DNA from: Hexactinellida sp. DTS-2022
Lineage: Eukaryota; Porifera; Hexactinellida
DNA: 64,000 nucleotides
NCBI GenBank assembly: GCA_028753945.1
Contig: JAPNXP010000005.1
Location: forward strand, 248,001-312,000
Direction of reading: 5' to 3'
Shown: positions 54,564 to 64,000 of the stretch, in pieces
Layout of the letters: each line of letters starts with the position of its first letter
Numbering within the stretch: position 1 is the first letter of the stretch
Position numbers and translations under genes: made by a program
The notes under the pieces: generated by a model
Told to the model about the DNA's origin: nothing
Databases searched by the model: none
What the model saw: only the letters and a program-made list of their open reading frames with translations

Positions 54564-56104
54564 TCAGGAGTGATGCTGAAAAGAAGAAAGGAGAGTTTGT
54601 ATATTTTGTGTGTTTAGCTCTGCGTCTTGTCGCGCTTTCTCCGCTATTTTCTTGTCTGTTTGGGCTAACTGGAGTTCCAGAGACGCTTGTTTGTGGAAAC
54701 TAACAGCCTCGTAAACAACAGTTCTATAAATAGAATAGAATTACAGTAGAACCTCGTTAATAGGAACACCAGGGGACCGTCAAATGTGTTCGCCTTATCC
54801 GGAGTTCGTATTAACTATTATCATTTGTATCGAAAGGCTTTGAAGGGGACTGAATAGTGTTCGTATCAACCGTGTTATACTTTTAATAATACAGTGGTGT
54901 TCGCCTAATAGCAATATTGCTCTAATAGCAAGTTATTTCAGTCCCCAAGCGAGCATTTAATTAATTAATGTTAATTCTGTTCCTCTAATAGCAAGTTCGC
55001 CTATTAGCAAGCAAATTTGGTACAAAATGTAACTTGTTATTGAAACAGGTTGGGAACCACTGCTCTAATAGCCAATTAACAAGCCCTATATAGTGCGCAA
55101 TGCCCTTACTACTATCCCCTACCAGATGCTGTCAATTAACAAGCCCTATATAGTGCGCAATGCCCTTACTACTATCCCCTACCAGATGCTGTCAATTAAC
55201 AAGCCCTATATAGTGCGCAATGCACAAAGTACTTGCTATTACAACAGATCTATTACTATTACTATCCCCTACCTGATGCTGTCTATGAGTCGCTGCGCCT
55301 CCTGTCTGAGAGAGGTGTCCGGAGAGGGGAGAGGGGAGAGAGAGTCCCGTCTGGAGGGAGAGGAGGTGAGGGCAGTCAGCTGATCCTCCAGCTCCCGGAT
55401 CTGAGACAGTATCCGGTCCGACACCTCTGAGTCAGTCTACGTAGAGCATAGTGTGTTAGATAGGGGGCAATGTTGTTAGTTAGGGGGCAAATTGGTATAT
55501 TTAGGAGGCAAAATAATTATATTTAGGCGCCGAAATTTTATTCTAAGCACCAAATTTTTGTATTTAAGCGCCAAATTATTATTTAACCGCCAAAATATTA
55601 AATTAAGCGCCAACTATTATTATATTTAAGTGCCAAATAATTCATTTTAAACGCCAAATAATTTTGACATAAATTATATTTAGTATATGGCAATAGTTTT
55701 CAAGTAGAATGTTCTTATAGCCGATATTTATTGAACAAAAATGTTAGTTATAAAAAACCGATTAGTTAGAAAACCCGGTTTCAACTGTATATGCATTAGA
55801 GTTGTATAATTTCCGAGCTTACAACACTAATATGCATATACCGTATTGTTGTCTGTGTCTCTATAGTTATCTGAGTGATTAGAACAAGAAGATCGCTTCC
55901 AAGAAACATCTTCGTTTGGCTCCAAATTGAAAATCGTAGAGTTACGCGGCATCGAGACAGACCGTAGGTGGTTTCTATAAATAGCAACTGTTAAACCCTC
56001 TATAGGGACACACTTTATAACTGTAATTGTTCCCTGTAAAGAGTTAGTTTCATATTAAAGTGTTGTGTTGTTAATTCTGCAACTTAAATATGACATATCA
56101 CCTC

Positions 56105-56162
<58 letters not shown>

Positions 56163-58045
56163 TGGTGTATCACCAAAAAGGCAGACTTAATTGCGATTTT
56201 TTAAACTGTATAAATACTGACCTTTTTGAATTTTATTTAGAAAAAAAATTTGAGCTCTATCAGTTATTTCTCAAATTAATTGGAATATATCTCATAATTA
56301 ATAAGTTATACAAGTTATTTTAAGTTAATTTAATAAGTTATGATAATATGATATATATGATATGTTTTAAAGCAACAATATCATACAGCTCCTTACCTGG
56401 TTACGACCCTGTGCTGCGGAATGGGGGAGCTAGGAGGTGTGCTGGGGACAGGAGAGGAACACAGATAGTCTGTAACAATATTGGAATAGTTGGGGGAGTC
56501 AGTGGAGTGGCGGGGGGAAGTGGTGATGTTGTGACCCACGGAGTGAAGCTTACGGATTGGTATCTACACATTAGAGACTGATTAATGGGGATACTCGTTA
56601 GTAGAACACTATAGTATAACCTCGTTAGTACGAACACGGTTAGTATGAATTTCCGGATAAGACGAACTAACAGTTCCACAAAATCAGGTCCCTCCCTACA
56701 ATGGCTATTCAATTGGTATTACTCCGGATAAAGTGAAAAATTTACCGTCCGTTGGTGTTCGTATTAACGAGGTTCTACTGTATTAGCAAGCAAATTTTCT
56801 ACAAATACGACTTGCTATTAACTAATAGCTATATAGGTTATTAGCTATATAGCAATAGCTATAGTACCTTGGCTGGATATTCCATTGGCTTGGGTTGCGT
56901 TTGTACCGGAGCACTGGTTGGTATCTGGTATATGGGATCGTTATTTCGCGGGATCTGATACACGTTATCAGAACTCCCGTTAGAAGAGGCGTTGCTAGAG
57001 GAGCTGTTCCTAAACGGGAGTTAAACGGTAAATACATAGGTTTATATAGTGAGTTGTACAGGAGTTAAACGGTAAATACATATGTTTACATAGTGAGTTG
57101 TACAGGAGTTAAACGGTAAATACATAGGTTTACATAGTGAGTTGTACAGGAGTTAAACGGTAAATACATATGTTTACATAGTGAGTTGTACAGGAGTTAA
57201 ACGGTAAATACATAGGTTTACATAGTGAGTTGTACAGGAGTTAAACGGTAAATACATATGTTTACATAGTGAGTTATACAGTAGTTAAACGGTAAATACA
57301 TATGTTTATATAGTGAGTTGTACAGTAGTTAAACGGTAAATACATATGTTTATATAGTGAGTTGTACAGGAGTTAAACGGTAAATACATAGGGTTATATA
57401 GTGAGTTATACAGTAGTTAAACGGTAAATACATATGGTTATATAGTGAGTTATACAATAGTTAAACAATTAATTAATTTGTTTATATAGCTAACTATACA
57501 GTAGTTAAACAATAAAATCATATGTTTATATATCTAATTATACGGTAGTTAAATGATAATTTAATGTATGTATGTATGTATGTATGCATAGCGAGTTGTA
57601 CAGTAGTTAAACAGCAAATTTCTATGTATAAATATTTATTATACAGTAATTAAACATAAAACAGTAATTAAACATAAAACAGTAGTTAAACAGTAAACTA
57701 ATACATTCCTATAGCAGATTAAACAGTAACTAAACATATAATTATTACCTAATAGCTACTATAACACTGCACTCACCGCTTGCTATGACTGCCACTTAAT
57801 CGCGTGGCCTCTTTGGTGTCCGGAAGAGAACCGAGAGAGGAGTGTTTGGAACTGGAACTGGAACTAGAACTGGAACCATGAGAGAGAGATTTCCTGACGC
57901 GAAGAGGAGGCGATATACCGTGTTGTTGAGGTGTTACATCATGCTGTCGTTGTTGTTGTTGTTGTTGTTGTAGTTGCAGTTGTTGCTGAGGTGATATACC
58001 ATGTTGTTGAGATGGTATATCATGTTGTTGTTGTTGTTGATGTCG

Positions 58046-58080
<35 letters not shown>

Positions 58081-58093
58081 GAGGTGCCATATC

Positions 58094-58138
<45 letters not shown>

Positions 58139-58139
58139 A

Positions 58140-58170
<31 letters not shown>

Positions 58171-58341
58171 GAGGTTGAGGTGCCATATCATGTTGTTGTT
58201 GTTGTTGATGTTGTTGAGGTGTCATATTATGTTGTTGTTGTTGTTGTTGTTGTTGATGATGTGGTATATGCTGTTGAGGTGTCATATTATTAAATTGTTG
58301 TTGAGGTGATACTTCATATTGTTGTTGAGGTGTTGTGTCAT

Positions 58342-58373
<32 letters not shown>

Positions 58374-59653
58374 AGAGGTGTTACATCGTATTTAAGTGGC
58401 AGAGACCGAGAGGAGTGTTCGGGAGGTGTTGGTGGCTCAATCGATATTTCTGAGAAATTATTTGTCGGATCAGGAACTGCAGGTGCTAGAAAGAATCGTA
58501 AATAAACAACAACAAATATTTGTGTATTTTACCCCAAAGGTGTTTATGTACCCTAATAAACAAACAAAATACAAACAAAATTATTTCATTTATAACAGAA
58601 AATAATAAAACAAAAATATAAGTGAGATTGTCAATCTTTTTGGTGAGAAAATATATATAATTATATTGTTATTGTTTACATGTAAATATTAGTATACAGA
58701 ATATAGAAGATAAACAAACACAGAATAAATAGACACACTCGGTAAGAGATGAGATTGGTAAACATTACACCTAAACATAGTAAATAACAACAAATACAGT
58801 ATAACCTCGTTAGTAGGAACACCAGGGGACCGTAAAATATGTTCGCCTTATCCGGAATTCGTATTAACCAATATCATTTGTATTAAAAAAGCTTTGAAGG
58901 GAACTGAAATCAGGGGCGTAGCCAGGGTGGTCACTAGGGGGGTTTCCAAACAGCTTACTAGTACAGTCGACTCTGTACACTTAGACTACTGTTACGTATA
59001 TCTAAGAGGTTTAGGGGGGTTTCCGGGCAACGGGAAACCCCCCCTGCCTACGCCCCTGGAAATAGTGTTCGTATTAACCGTAATTTCGTAGTAATTAACC
59101 GTGTTGTACTAACGAGGTTCTACTGTAATAGGGGCCTTGATCCAAAATATTTTAGAATTAATTTAGTTAGTTTAGTCCTTGCCCAATAGGAATATTTGAA
59201 TTCCTTAAAGTGTCGCCATATAGAGGTGTTACTTTATAGTTTATACATTTAGTTATATACAGTCAGGTCTGCTTATTGTGAACAATTTTTCGTCTGCTTA
59301 ATATGAAACTTTTTATTATGAACAAGCCATATGATCCCAATTTAACAACTTACATAGGGTTTGTATTAAGTTGAGTTCGCTTATTATAAAGTCTCTCTAT
59401 TATGAACACAATTATTGGTCCCCTTGAATGTTCATAATAAGAACCTGACTGTATTTATTACCTGTACGTCTTGGGGTTGGTATTGGAGTTGTTTCTGTCA
59501 ATTCAGAATCAAAAGATTTATTTTGTTGTTGTTGTCTTTCTAATGTTTTAGCTGGCAACTCAACAGACTCTATGGAATGTAGTTAAATATATGTGTCAGT
59601 TAAATGGACTTGTTTACATAGTTTGTTTACTTGTAAAACAACAACAGTTGGAA

Positions 59654-59691
<38 letters not shown>

Positions 59692-62600
59692 CTAACCAGA
59701 TGACATCGAATGTTTCATTAAATTCTTTGGTTTAACAGCTGGCTTAGGCTTGGTATGTGGGCGTTCTAAATATAGTAACATAACAACCAAACTTCCTACA
59801 AATATTCAAGTCAGCGAAAGTGTTTGAAAATCGTAATTGTGCCACAAGTGGCTTATGATAGGAACACAAAAAACACTTGAAATATAAGACAGAACATAAC
59901 ATTTATAAGATATTTCAACTAATTTCTGATTATACCAAATACAGTAGAACCTCGTTAGTAGGAACACCAAGGGACCGTCAAAATATGTACTCCTTATCCG
60001 GAATTCGTATTAACCAATATCATTTGTATTGAAAAGGCTTTGAAGGGGACTGAATAGTGTTCGTATTAACCGTGTTCCTACTAACGAGGTTCTACTGTAT
60101 AAGTAATTAGTAGGTTCTACTGTAGTATTACTAATTCATGAGTGTCTGTCACAAGTGGCACGAAATGTCCAGACATACAATACCTTGTAGCTTAGCTAGT
60201 GTCTCGCTAGGTGGCACAAGTGGCACAAGTGGCTTAAGTGGCTTTGTTAGTGGCGACGCTTTCCTCTGAAATATTTTCCTTTCTGAAGGAAGGTGTTCCT
60301 GACTTACAGATGCAGGGGAGCAAGCGAATGTCTAAACAACAACAAACTAGTAAACAACAACAAACAAACAACTAATAAACAACAACAACAACAAACAAAC
60401 AAACAAACAAACAACAAACAAACTGACTGACTAATTAACAAACAAACTGACTGACTAATTAACAAACAAACAAACAACCTAACGAACGAACTAAGTCAAC
60501 AAACAACAAACAACAAACAAAAAATATCGAACGAACGAACAAACAAACTAACTAACTACATAACTAACTAACTAGCTAACTAGCTAGCTAGCTACATAAC
60601 TAACTAACTAGCTAACTAGCTAGCTAGCTACATAACTAACTAACTAACTAACTAGCTAGCTAGCTACATAACTAACTAACTAGCTAACTAGCTAGCTAGC
60701 TACATAACTAACTAACTAACTAACTAGCTAGCTAGCTACATAACTAACTAACTAACTAACTAGCTAGCTAGCTACATAACTAACTAACTAACTAACTAGC
60801 TAGCTAGCTACATAACTAACTAACTAACTAACTAGCTAGCTAGCTACATAACTAACTAACTAACTAACTAGCTAGCTAGCTACATAACTAACTAACTAAC
60901 TAACTAACTAGCTAGCTACATAACTAACTAACTAACTAACTAGCTAGCTAGCTACATAACTAACTAACTAACTAACTAACTAGCTAGCTACATAACATAA
61001 CATAACTACATAACATAACTAGCTAACTACATAACTAACTAACTAACTAACTAACTAACTAGCTAGCTACATAACTAACTAGCTAGCTAACTACATAACT
61101 AACTAACTAGCTACATAACACATAACTAACTAACTAACTAACTAACTAGCTACATAACACATAACTAACTAACTACATAACTAACTACATAACTAGCTAT
61201 CTACATAACGAACTATCAAACAGTTCCCTTACAGATATATCGTCCTCGTCTATGGCTCCAAACTCCTTCTGTCCCCTGGAGGGGGCCCGGGTGTACGGCT
61301 TCTTGGGTCTCTGAGCTGTCACGTGTTCCAACTTAGTTCCCTCCTCAACAACAGTCGTCAGCTAGAGGTGTTATAAGTTATAAGTTATAACAGGAATAAT
61401 ATGTCCTATGTGTATGCTAATTAATGGCATAGTAATAATACCATTTCACAACTAAAATAGCTTTAAAAATAGTGTTCGTATTAAGGCTCGACACGTACTC
61501 TCTATACAAAGTATCCGGAGTTCGTATTAACCTGAGTAATACCCATTGAATAGCCATTGTAGGGACCTGATTTTGTGGAACTGTTTGTTCGTCTTATCCG
61601 GAGTTCGTATTAACGAGGTTCTACTGTATACTGTTGTTTGTTTGTTTGCTTGTTTGTTTGTTTGTTTGTTTGTTTGTTTGTTTGTTTGTTTGCTTGTTTG
61701 TTTGTTTGTTTGTTTGTTTGTTTGTTTGTTTGTTTGTTTGTTTGCTTGTTTGCTTGTTTGTTTGTTTGCTTGTTTGTTTGTTTGCTTGTTTGTTTGTTTG
61801 TACTGTAGAGAACTCACATCATCGAAGGTACTCCCATTATCCTGGTAACCGTTCTTAGTTGTGGAATGTACCCCCATATCGTGTAGCGTGAAGTAGTGAC
61901 CCTGTCTGGGATCAATAATGGCAGTCATCTCTCTCTCTATAGCCAGAGACCAAGCTATGCATTCCTCCTCCGAGTCCGCATACATGTAGTAGACCCTCTT
62001 CAGGTCAGCGCTAGTGGCAGGAGCCTACAGGTGTCAGGTGGCATAAGTGGCATACAAGTGGCATAGCATACATGTAGTAGACCCTCTTCAGGTCAGCGCT
62101 AGTGGCAGGGGCCTACAGGTGTCAGGTGGCATAAGTGGCATACAAGTGGCACACAAACACAAGTGACATAAAGTGGACAGTCGAAACGGTGTTTTTCTAA
62201 CTAACTATTTATTCTAAACTAGCTGAAAAGCCGCCCTTCGGGCGGCTTTTAAAAGTTAAAAGTTTAAAAAGTTTAAAAAAAGTTTAAAAGTTTTTAAGGC
62301 TTTTTAAATGTTTTTAAAAGTGGCATATATAACTGATATCCACTGTAGTAATTATAGCAAGAAATTATCCAGGAGCGCGAGACGCTCCTTTTGGAGTATG
62401 ATTTTTGGAAAATTTGAATTTAGGACAACGAAAATTGGCATCCTCTCCTATACCGTAACATTAATTTGTGATTTAGGCGATGAAATTGGATCAGACCAGG
62501 ATTAGGAGCGTGTTTATAAATGCCTGTATAATACACTGGTTTTAAGTGGCATAAAGTGGCGTACAAGTGGCACAAAATGGTGCAACAGTGAAATAAAGTA

Positions 62601-63646
62601 GTATAGAAAGTCATCAAGTTGTATTAAGTTGTATAACAGTTAACTGAAATGGAATTAAACTAAGTTAGTATAGTGTTTAATTAAATAAATAGTATATTTG
62701 TTTGTTGTTTGTTTGTTTGTTTGTTGTTGTTTACTCACAATGTTGTCGCTTGAGGTTATCATGAAGGCGTTAGGTTTCTTGCATTCCTTAGCGTCTGCCC
62801 TAGCAACGATATCGTAGTCAGGAAGACAAATATTCCCACAAGGAGCTCTGTCCTATAAATAGACACAATTCTAATTATAGAACACACACACAATATATTA
62901 TTGGTATTCCAGGGACAAATATATACATACAGTCGACTCCGCTTAATAGAGTCACCTCGGGACCAGGTTACTTTGACCCGATTAACCGGAGAAATCTATT
63001 AACCGAAAATATTTTAAGCAAAACTGTAATTCCGTCCTATAAATCCTGTGAAATTTTGACCCGATTAAGCGGAGAAATCAATTAACCGGTGGCGCTATTA
63101 AGCGGAGTATACTGTATAAGTATATATATATATATAGTCAGGTTCTAATTATGAACATTCAAGGGACCAATATTGTGTTCATAATAGAGAGGCTTCATAA
63201 TAAGCGAACTCAACCTTAATACAAACCCTATGTAAGTTGTTAAATTGGGACCATAGGGCTTGTTCTAATAAAAAATCTTCATATTAAGCAGACGAAATCT
63301 TGTTGACAATAAGCAGACCTGACTGTATACAGTCAGGTCCGCTTAATAGAGCCACCGGTTAATATATTTCGTCCGCTTAATCGGGTCAAAACAACCTGGT
63401 CCCGAGGTGACTCTATTAAGCGGACCTGACTGTATATAACTAATATGAATACGGTCCCCTGGTGTCCTATTAACAGAGTATACTGTACATACATATCTCC
63501 CTTACCTTATCGGTTTTGTAGTAGAATAGATAGTGGTGGTCTAGGACCACGTAGCGCCTGCGCCAGTTTGCCTTGAGACCGGTTCCTCCCAGCTTTGTTA
63601 GCCAGCCGGTCTTCTGTGGGGACTCGAAGAACTCAGCGGCCGGGCC
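54564..63646 (-). CDS. PH-domain, poly-Q and coiled-coil scaffold protein, 3' 13 exons
   Basis: Exons: 63646-63506, 62852-62739, 62024-61818, 61361-61233, 60331-60184, 59765-59697, 59569-59462, 58485-57777, 57009-56868, 56563-56397, 55974-55842, 55436-55273, 54723-54564; 796 in-phase codons plus TGA. The first exon begins mid-protein, so the 5' end is outside. Exons 1-3 are a PH domain (KTGWLTKLGGTGLKANWRRR, YVVLDHHYLFYYKTDK, AWSLAIEREM). Then Pro-rich segments, a 236-residue exon of poly-Q blocks separated by MTPQQ, MAPQ and GISPQQ, and Tyr motifs VYQIPRNNDPIYQIP that look like kinase/SH2 sites. The last two exons form a coiled coil (ILSQIRELEDQL, QAQTDKK-type heptads). I do not recognise the family; a membrane-recruited signalling scaffold is an inference. 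Confidence 0.83.
54743..54872. mobile_element. pogo-type MITE family C, right-truncated
   Basis: CAGTAGAACCTCGTTAATAG left; stops near GTGTTCGTATCAACC. In the last intron of the PH gene. Confidence 0.7.
54893..55060. repeat. Family O repeat with hAT-end fragment
   Basis: CTAATAGCAATATTGCTCTA units match 43790-43970 inverted; GGTTGGGAACCACTG at 55047 is a hAT-like end fragment. Confidence 0.6.
55073..55260. repeat. 60-bp tandem repeat carrying a splice donor
   Basis: Three copies (starts about 55073, 55133, 55193). Each includes, on the minus strand, GACAGCATCTG followed by GTAGGGG, which copies the exon end and donor at 55273. Confidence 0.85.
56104..56162. repeat. CAA microsatellite
   Basis: About 19 uninterrupted CAA units in an intron of the PH gene. 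Poly-Asn frames are artefacts. Confidence 0.95.
56610..56780. mobile_element. pogo-type MITE family D, copy
   Basis: AGTATAACCTCGTTAGTACG left; core CAGGTCCCTCCCTACAATGG; right ACGAGGTTCTACTG. Confidence 0.75.
57010..57725. repeat. 44-bp minisatellite beside a splice acceptor
   Basis: About ten good copies of a unit with GAGTTAAACGGTAAATACAT and TAGTGAGTTGTACA, decaying towards 57725. The first unit overlaps the 3' splice site at 57010. Confidence 0.9.
57930..58380. repeat. CAA/CAG-type coding repeat (poly-Q)
   Basis: On the plus strand TTG/GTT runs broken by GGTGNCATATCATG; on the minus strand they code poly-Gln blocks in exon 8 of the PH gene. Frames on the plus strand are shadows. Confidence 0.9.
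58797..59125. mobile_element. Family C MITE interrupted by a hAT-type element
   Basis: Family C ends at 58797 and 59125; a 148 bp insertion occupies 58911-59058. Confidence 0.8.
58911..59058. mobile_element. hAT-type MITE with CAGGGGCGTAG ends
   Basis: Ends CAGGGGCGTAGCCAGGG and inverse CCTACGCCCCTG; GGGGGTTTCC repeated inverted inside. The flanks (CTGAAAT and CTGGAAAT) form only an imperfect target duplication. Confidence 0.75.
59260..59451. mobile_element. pogo-type MITE family A, copy
   Basis: CAGTCAGGTCTGCTTATTGT left, AATAAGAACCTGACTG right; ends 11 bp from an exon donor of the PH gene. Confidence 0.8.
59942..60098. mobile_element. pogo-type MITE family C, full copy
   Basis: CAGTAGAACCTCGTTAGTAG and perfect inverse end. 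Confidence 0.85.
60335..61212. repeat. AACA then ACTA/GCTA higher-order repeat array
   Basis: AACAAAC-type repeat to ~60540, then ~30-bp units made of ACTAACTAACTAGCTAGCTA and CATA until 61212. In one intron of the PH gene. Confidence 0.95.
61477..61626. mobile_element. pogo-type MITE family D, left-truncated
   Basis: Core CCATTGTAGGGACCTGATTT, right end ACGAGGTTCTACTG; abuts a TTTG microsatellite. Confidence 0.7.
61630..61802. repeat. TTTG microsatellite with TTGC variants
   Basis: About 43 tetranucleotide units adjacent to the exon 3 donor of the PH gene. Confidence 0.95.
61978..62153. repeat. 88-bp tandem duplication across an exon acceptor
   Basis: The first 47 bases of exon 3 of the PH gene, its CTGTAG acceptor and ~40 bp of intron are repeated once, giving a second acceptor at about 62112. 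Confidence 0.85.
62177..62340 (-). mobile_element. Helitron-like 3' terminus inserted in a family J MITE
   Basis: Read on the minus strand: hairpin GCCGCCCGAAGGGCGGC, then TTTTCAG, CTAG and T. Hairpin plus CTRR followed by T is the Helitron 3' end format. The family J copy is cut after TTATTCTAAA. The 5' terminus is not identified. Confidence 0.55.
62357..62540. repeat. Dispersed repeat L, copy 4
   Basis: CAGGAGCGCGAGACGCTCC to ATAAATGCCTGTATAATACA; reverse orientation. Confidence 0.7.
62930..63114. mobile_element. pogo-type MITE family E, full copy
   Basis: CAGTCGACTCCGCTTAATAG left; GCGGAGTATACTG right. Confidence 0.8.
63133..63325. mobile_element. pogo-type MITE family A, copy
   Basis: Complete family A body, right end GCAGACCTGACTG; touches the next MITE. 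Confidence 0.8.
63331..63432. mobile_element. Family E MITE with family A-like ends
   Basis: Body is family E (CGCTTAATAGAGCCACCGG) but both ends read CAGTCAGGTCCGC instead of CAGTCGACTCCGC. Followed at 63440-63486 by the right arm of a family B element. Confidence 0.8.
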
Positions 63647-64000
63647 CTATAAATAGAAAGTAATTTTATATATTAATAGAACTATTAAGGAGAATGCCCC
63701 TTCGATCGGAACAAATAATTAAATCCTTCGTTGCTTGGGGTAAAAAGTAGTGTATTATACAGTCATTGTAAATATAAATATAAAGTAATAAATAACATAC
63801 GTATATATAAAACTGTAGGGCTGAAACGAATATTCGAAATGTAACGAACGAACCTTTTTCTAAACGAACGAATATTCGAATATTCGTTCGTTTGGATGAC
63901 TAAGCATTAAATCAATTTCTAGAGACAAAATACATTGGAAAATAGGTTTTTCATAATGTTAGAATGGTATAATAATAGTCACAAAGTGTATTATACACAA
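63647..64000. other. PH-gene intron with an ATATTCG element
   Basis: 63815-63900 contains ACGAATATTCG inverted around ACGAACGAAC, probably one end of a hAT-like repeat cut by the window edge. No exon found. Confidence 0.4.

Noticed and set aside
57010-57460. CRISPR-like repeat array
   Set aside because: Units are contiguous with no unique spacers; this is a eukaryotic minisatellite.
57931-58309. Val/Leu-rich frames on the plus strand
   Set aside because: Shadows of the poly-Q exon encoded on the minus strand.
62224-62252. Rho-independent terminator
   Set aside because: The hairpin and T-run fit in shape, but the context is animal introns and MITEs; a Helitron end explains it better.

Overview
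This window is animal nuclear DNA: AT-rich, full of introns and packed with small non-autonomous DNA transposons. The recognisable genes are ABCF2, LRRIQ3, SFSWAP, two HENMT1 copies, KRTCAP2, SYCP3, histone H3.3, an ARHGEF10/17-type RhoGEF, a PH-SH2 adaptor and four NHL-repeat proteins. That set indicates a metazoan. The expanded RING-less NHL proteins, mostly compact exons and very high MITE load fit a sponge or another non-bilaterian, but this is an inference from gene style and not a species identification.

Layout. 1-7842 (+): 3' half of ABCF2, whose 5.1 kb intron holds two intronless antisense NHL genes plus stray copies of a KRTCAP2 exon and of the HENMT1 5' end. 9177-9731 (+): a small four-TM protein with PPxY tails. 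18546-11274 (-): LRRIQ3 in nine exons, with an NHL gene inside intron 2. 34335-19215 (-): SFSWAP, a SURP-domain splicing regulator. Its introns contain two HENMT1 genes head to head, a coiled-coil gene and a 4.5 kb single-exon RhoGEF gene. 34413-35737 (+): KRTCAP2, divergent from SFSWAP with 77 bp between start codons. 36608-38732 (+): a seven-exon gene with a Thr/Pro-rich N-terminus. 39723-40958 (+): an NHL gene lying in a ~2 kb inverted duplicate of the one at 15.7-17.6 kb. 50612-41022 (-): a 13-exon PH-SH2 adaptor with SYCP3 (+) inside its first intron. 52476-51196 (-): H3.3. 63646-54564 (-): the 3' 13 exons of a PH / poly-Q / coiled-coil protein.

Exon models were built by hand from GT/AG sites, homology and codon phase. 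In every multi-exon gene the phases join and the total exon length is a multiple of three. The main theme is nesting: intron-rich host genes carry mostly intronless passengers on either strand (SYCP3, with three exons, is the exception). The rest is mostly MITEs. At least ten pogo-like families (CAGT...ACTG ends, TA target duplications) share one layout but differ in matched terminal sequence. There are also hAT-type elements with 8-bp target duplications, a Helitron-like 3' end and several minisatellites. Several tandem duplications fall exactly on splice junctions. I found no rRNA, tRNA, CRISPR array or autonomous transposase.
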